Assembly (NCBI RefSeq): GCF_001866055.1
Contig: NZ_MLQS01000007.1
Span: forward strand, 65,355-129,354
Direction: 5' to 3'
Length of the DNA: 64,000 nucleotides
From: Anaerobacillus alkalidiazotrophicus
GTDB taxonomy: Bacteria; Bacillota; Bacilli; Bacillales_H; Anaerobacillaceae
Below, in pieces: positions 63,788 through 64,000 of the stretch. A model generated the notes under the pieces. It was given only the letters and a program-made list of their open reading frames with translations, did no database searches and was not told the DNA's origin. Numbering within the stretch: the first letter of the stretch is position 1; every line of letters begins with the position of its first letter. The position numbers were made by a program, and so were the translations under genes.

Positions 63788-63826
63788 AAAAGGTTCCGAT
63801 TATTGTATTTGATGATCGGAACCTTT
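63788..63826 (-). terminator. Hairpin near the IS end
   Basis: AAAAAGGTTCCGAT pairs with ATCGGAACCTTTTT (with a small offset) around a short loop; T-runs on both sides. Confidence 0.65.
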
Positions 63827-63861
63827 TTTCGATTGGATTATTTTCATGACCATTAGTTCCG

Positions 63862-63911
63862 TTCGCGTTTATGGCGGTGTACTTTCTTAAGTTCACCGCC
63901 ATAAACGCGAA
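63862..63911. repeat. 18-bp perfect inverted repeat inside the transposase end
   Basis: TTCGCGTTTATGGCGGTG (63862-63879) and its exact complement (63894-63911) around 14 bases, in the coding sequence just after the conserved C-terminus. Confidence 0.8.
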
Positions 63912-64000
63912 GCCTAATTCATTTTCTACTTTCTCTTTGCTCCTCACAGACATTCGAGTGAAACGCAAATTAGCCTTCAAAAATCCGAAGACTGGCTCCA

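Larger units (their letters stand above)
63696..64000 (-). mobile_element. IS1182-family transposase, C-terminal end (cut by the window edge)
   Basis: The reading enters from beyond the window with EPVFGFLKANLRFTRMSVRS then GFAFMAVNLRKYTA, the C-terminal hallmark of IS1182-type transposases. It runs on for about 50 residues of atypical sequence to a stop at 63696. GAGGCTGGGACATAAC near 63755 is probably the IS end, so the last residues would be read from flanking DNA. Confidence 0.75.

Overview
This window looks like a chromosomal segment of a low-GC, endospore-forming Bacillaceae species. The evidence is a germinant-receptor operon (47653-52126), a SleB-type spore-cortex hydrolase, a YkvU/SpoVB-like flippase, YpiB, a KinA-like PAS sensor kinase and a CIRCE-controlled htpG. 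A complete anaerobic glycerol-3-phosphate dehydrogenase operon (glpABC) and an NhaC antiporter hint at a facultatively or strictly anaerobic, perhaps alkaliphilic relative such as Anaerobacillus. That genus-level placement is inference only. I saw no rRNA, tRNA, CRISPR array or prophage.

Layout. 0-5 kb: a serine hydrolase, then an ECF sigma operon in which the sigma gene sits between two zinc-finger anti-sigma-like genes. 5-12 kb: phosphodiesterase, LysM/SleB hydrolase, LtaS-like synthase, VanW protein and an aldo/keto reductase pseudogene. 12-20.4 kb: htpG with CIRCE, a D12-class adenine methylase paired with a DUF3883 nuclease-like protein, nhaC, cstA and speD. 21-25 kb: small conserved genes, a flippase and a polysaccharide deacetylase. 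25-32.6 kb: a purine-catabolism block (deaminase, then xanthine dehydrogenase FAD, Mo and FeS subunits, XdhC and a MobA-like protein) headed by a guanine-class riboswitch-like aptamer. 33.7-40.9 kb: tldE/tldD and glpABC with a leader terminator. 43-47.5 kb: an agr-like quorum-sensing locus, partly duplicated. 47.6-52.1 kb: the ger operon with a decayed second gerB. 52.3-63.4 kb: transporters, a SET protein, truA, chrA, a sporulation-type kinase and a DUF421 protein. The window ends inside an IS1182-type transposase.

The most interesting part is the agr-like region. A short HPK10-type kinase, AgrB and a serine-type AgrD precursor are followed by a 154-residue membrane protein. The kinase and the membrane protein are then repeated without agrB or agrD, and no response regulator is present. 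Both kinases lack their own ribosome-binding site. Each follows a strong Shine-Dalgarno that first serves a micro-ORF, and in the first copy an 18-bp perfect hairpin lies between that site and the kinase start.

Three families of short, hairpin-rich intergenic repeats are scattered through the window. Family A (about 130 bp) and family B (up to about 215 bp) share one terminal block and resemble non-coding remnants of IS200/IS605-type elements. Family C (ends AAGCGC and GCTAGACAG) is unrelated. They interrupt operons, supply stop codons and, in one case, encode the C-terminus of the xanthine dehydrogenase molybdenum subunit.
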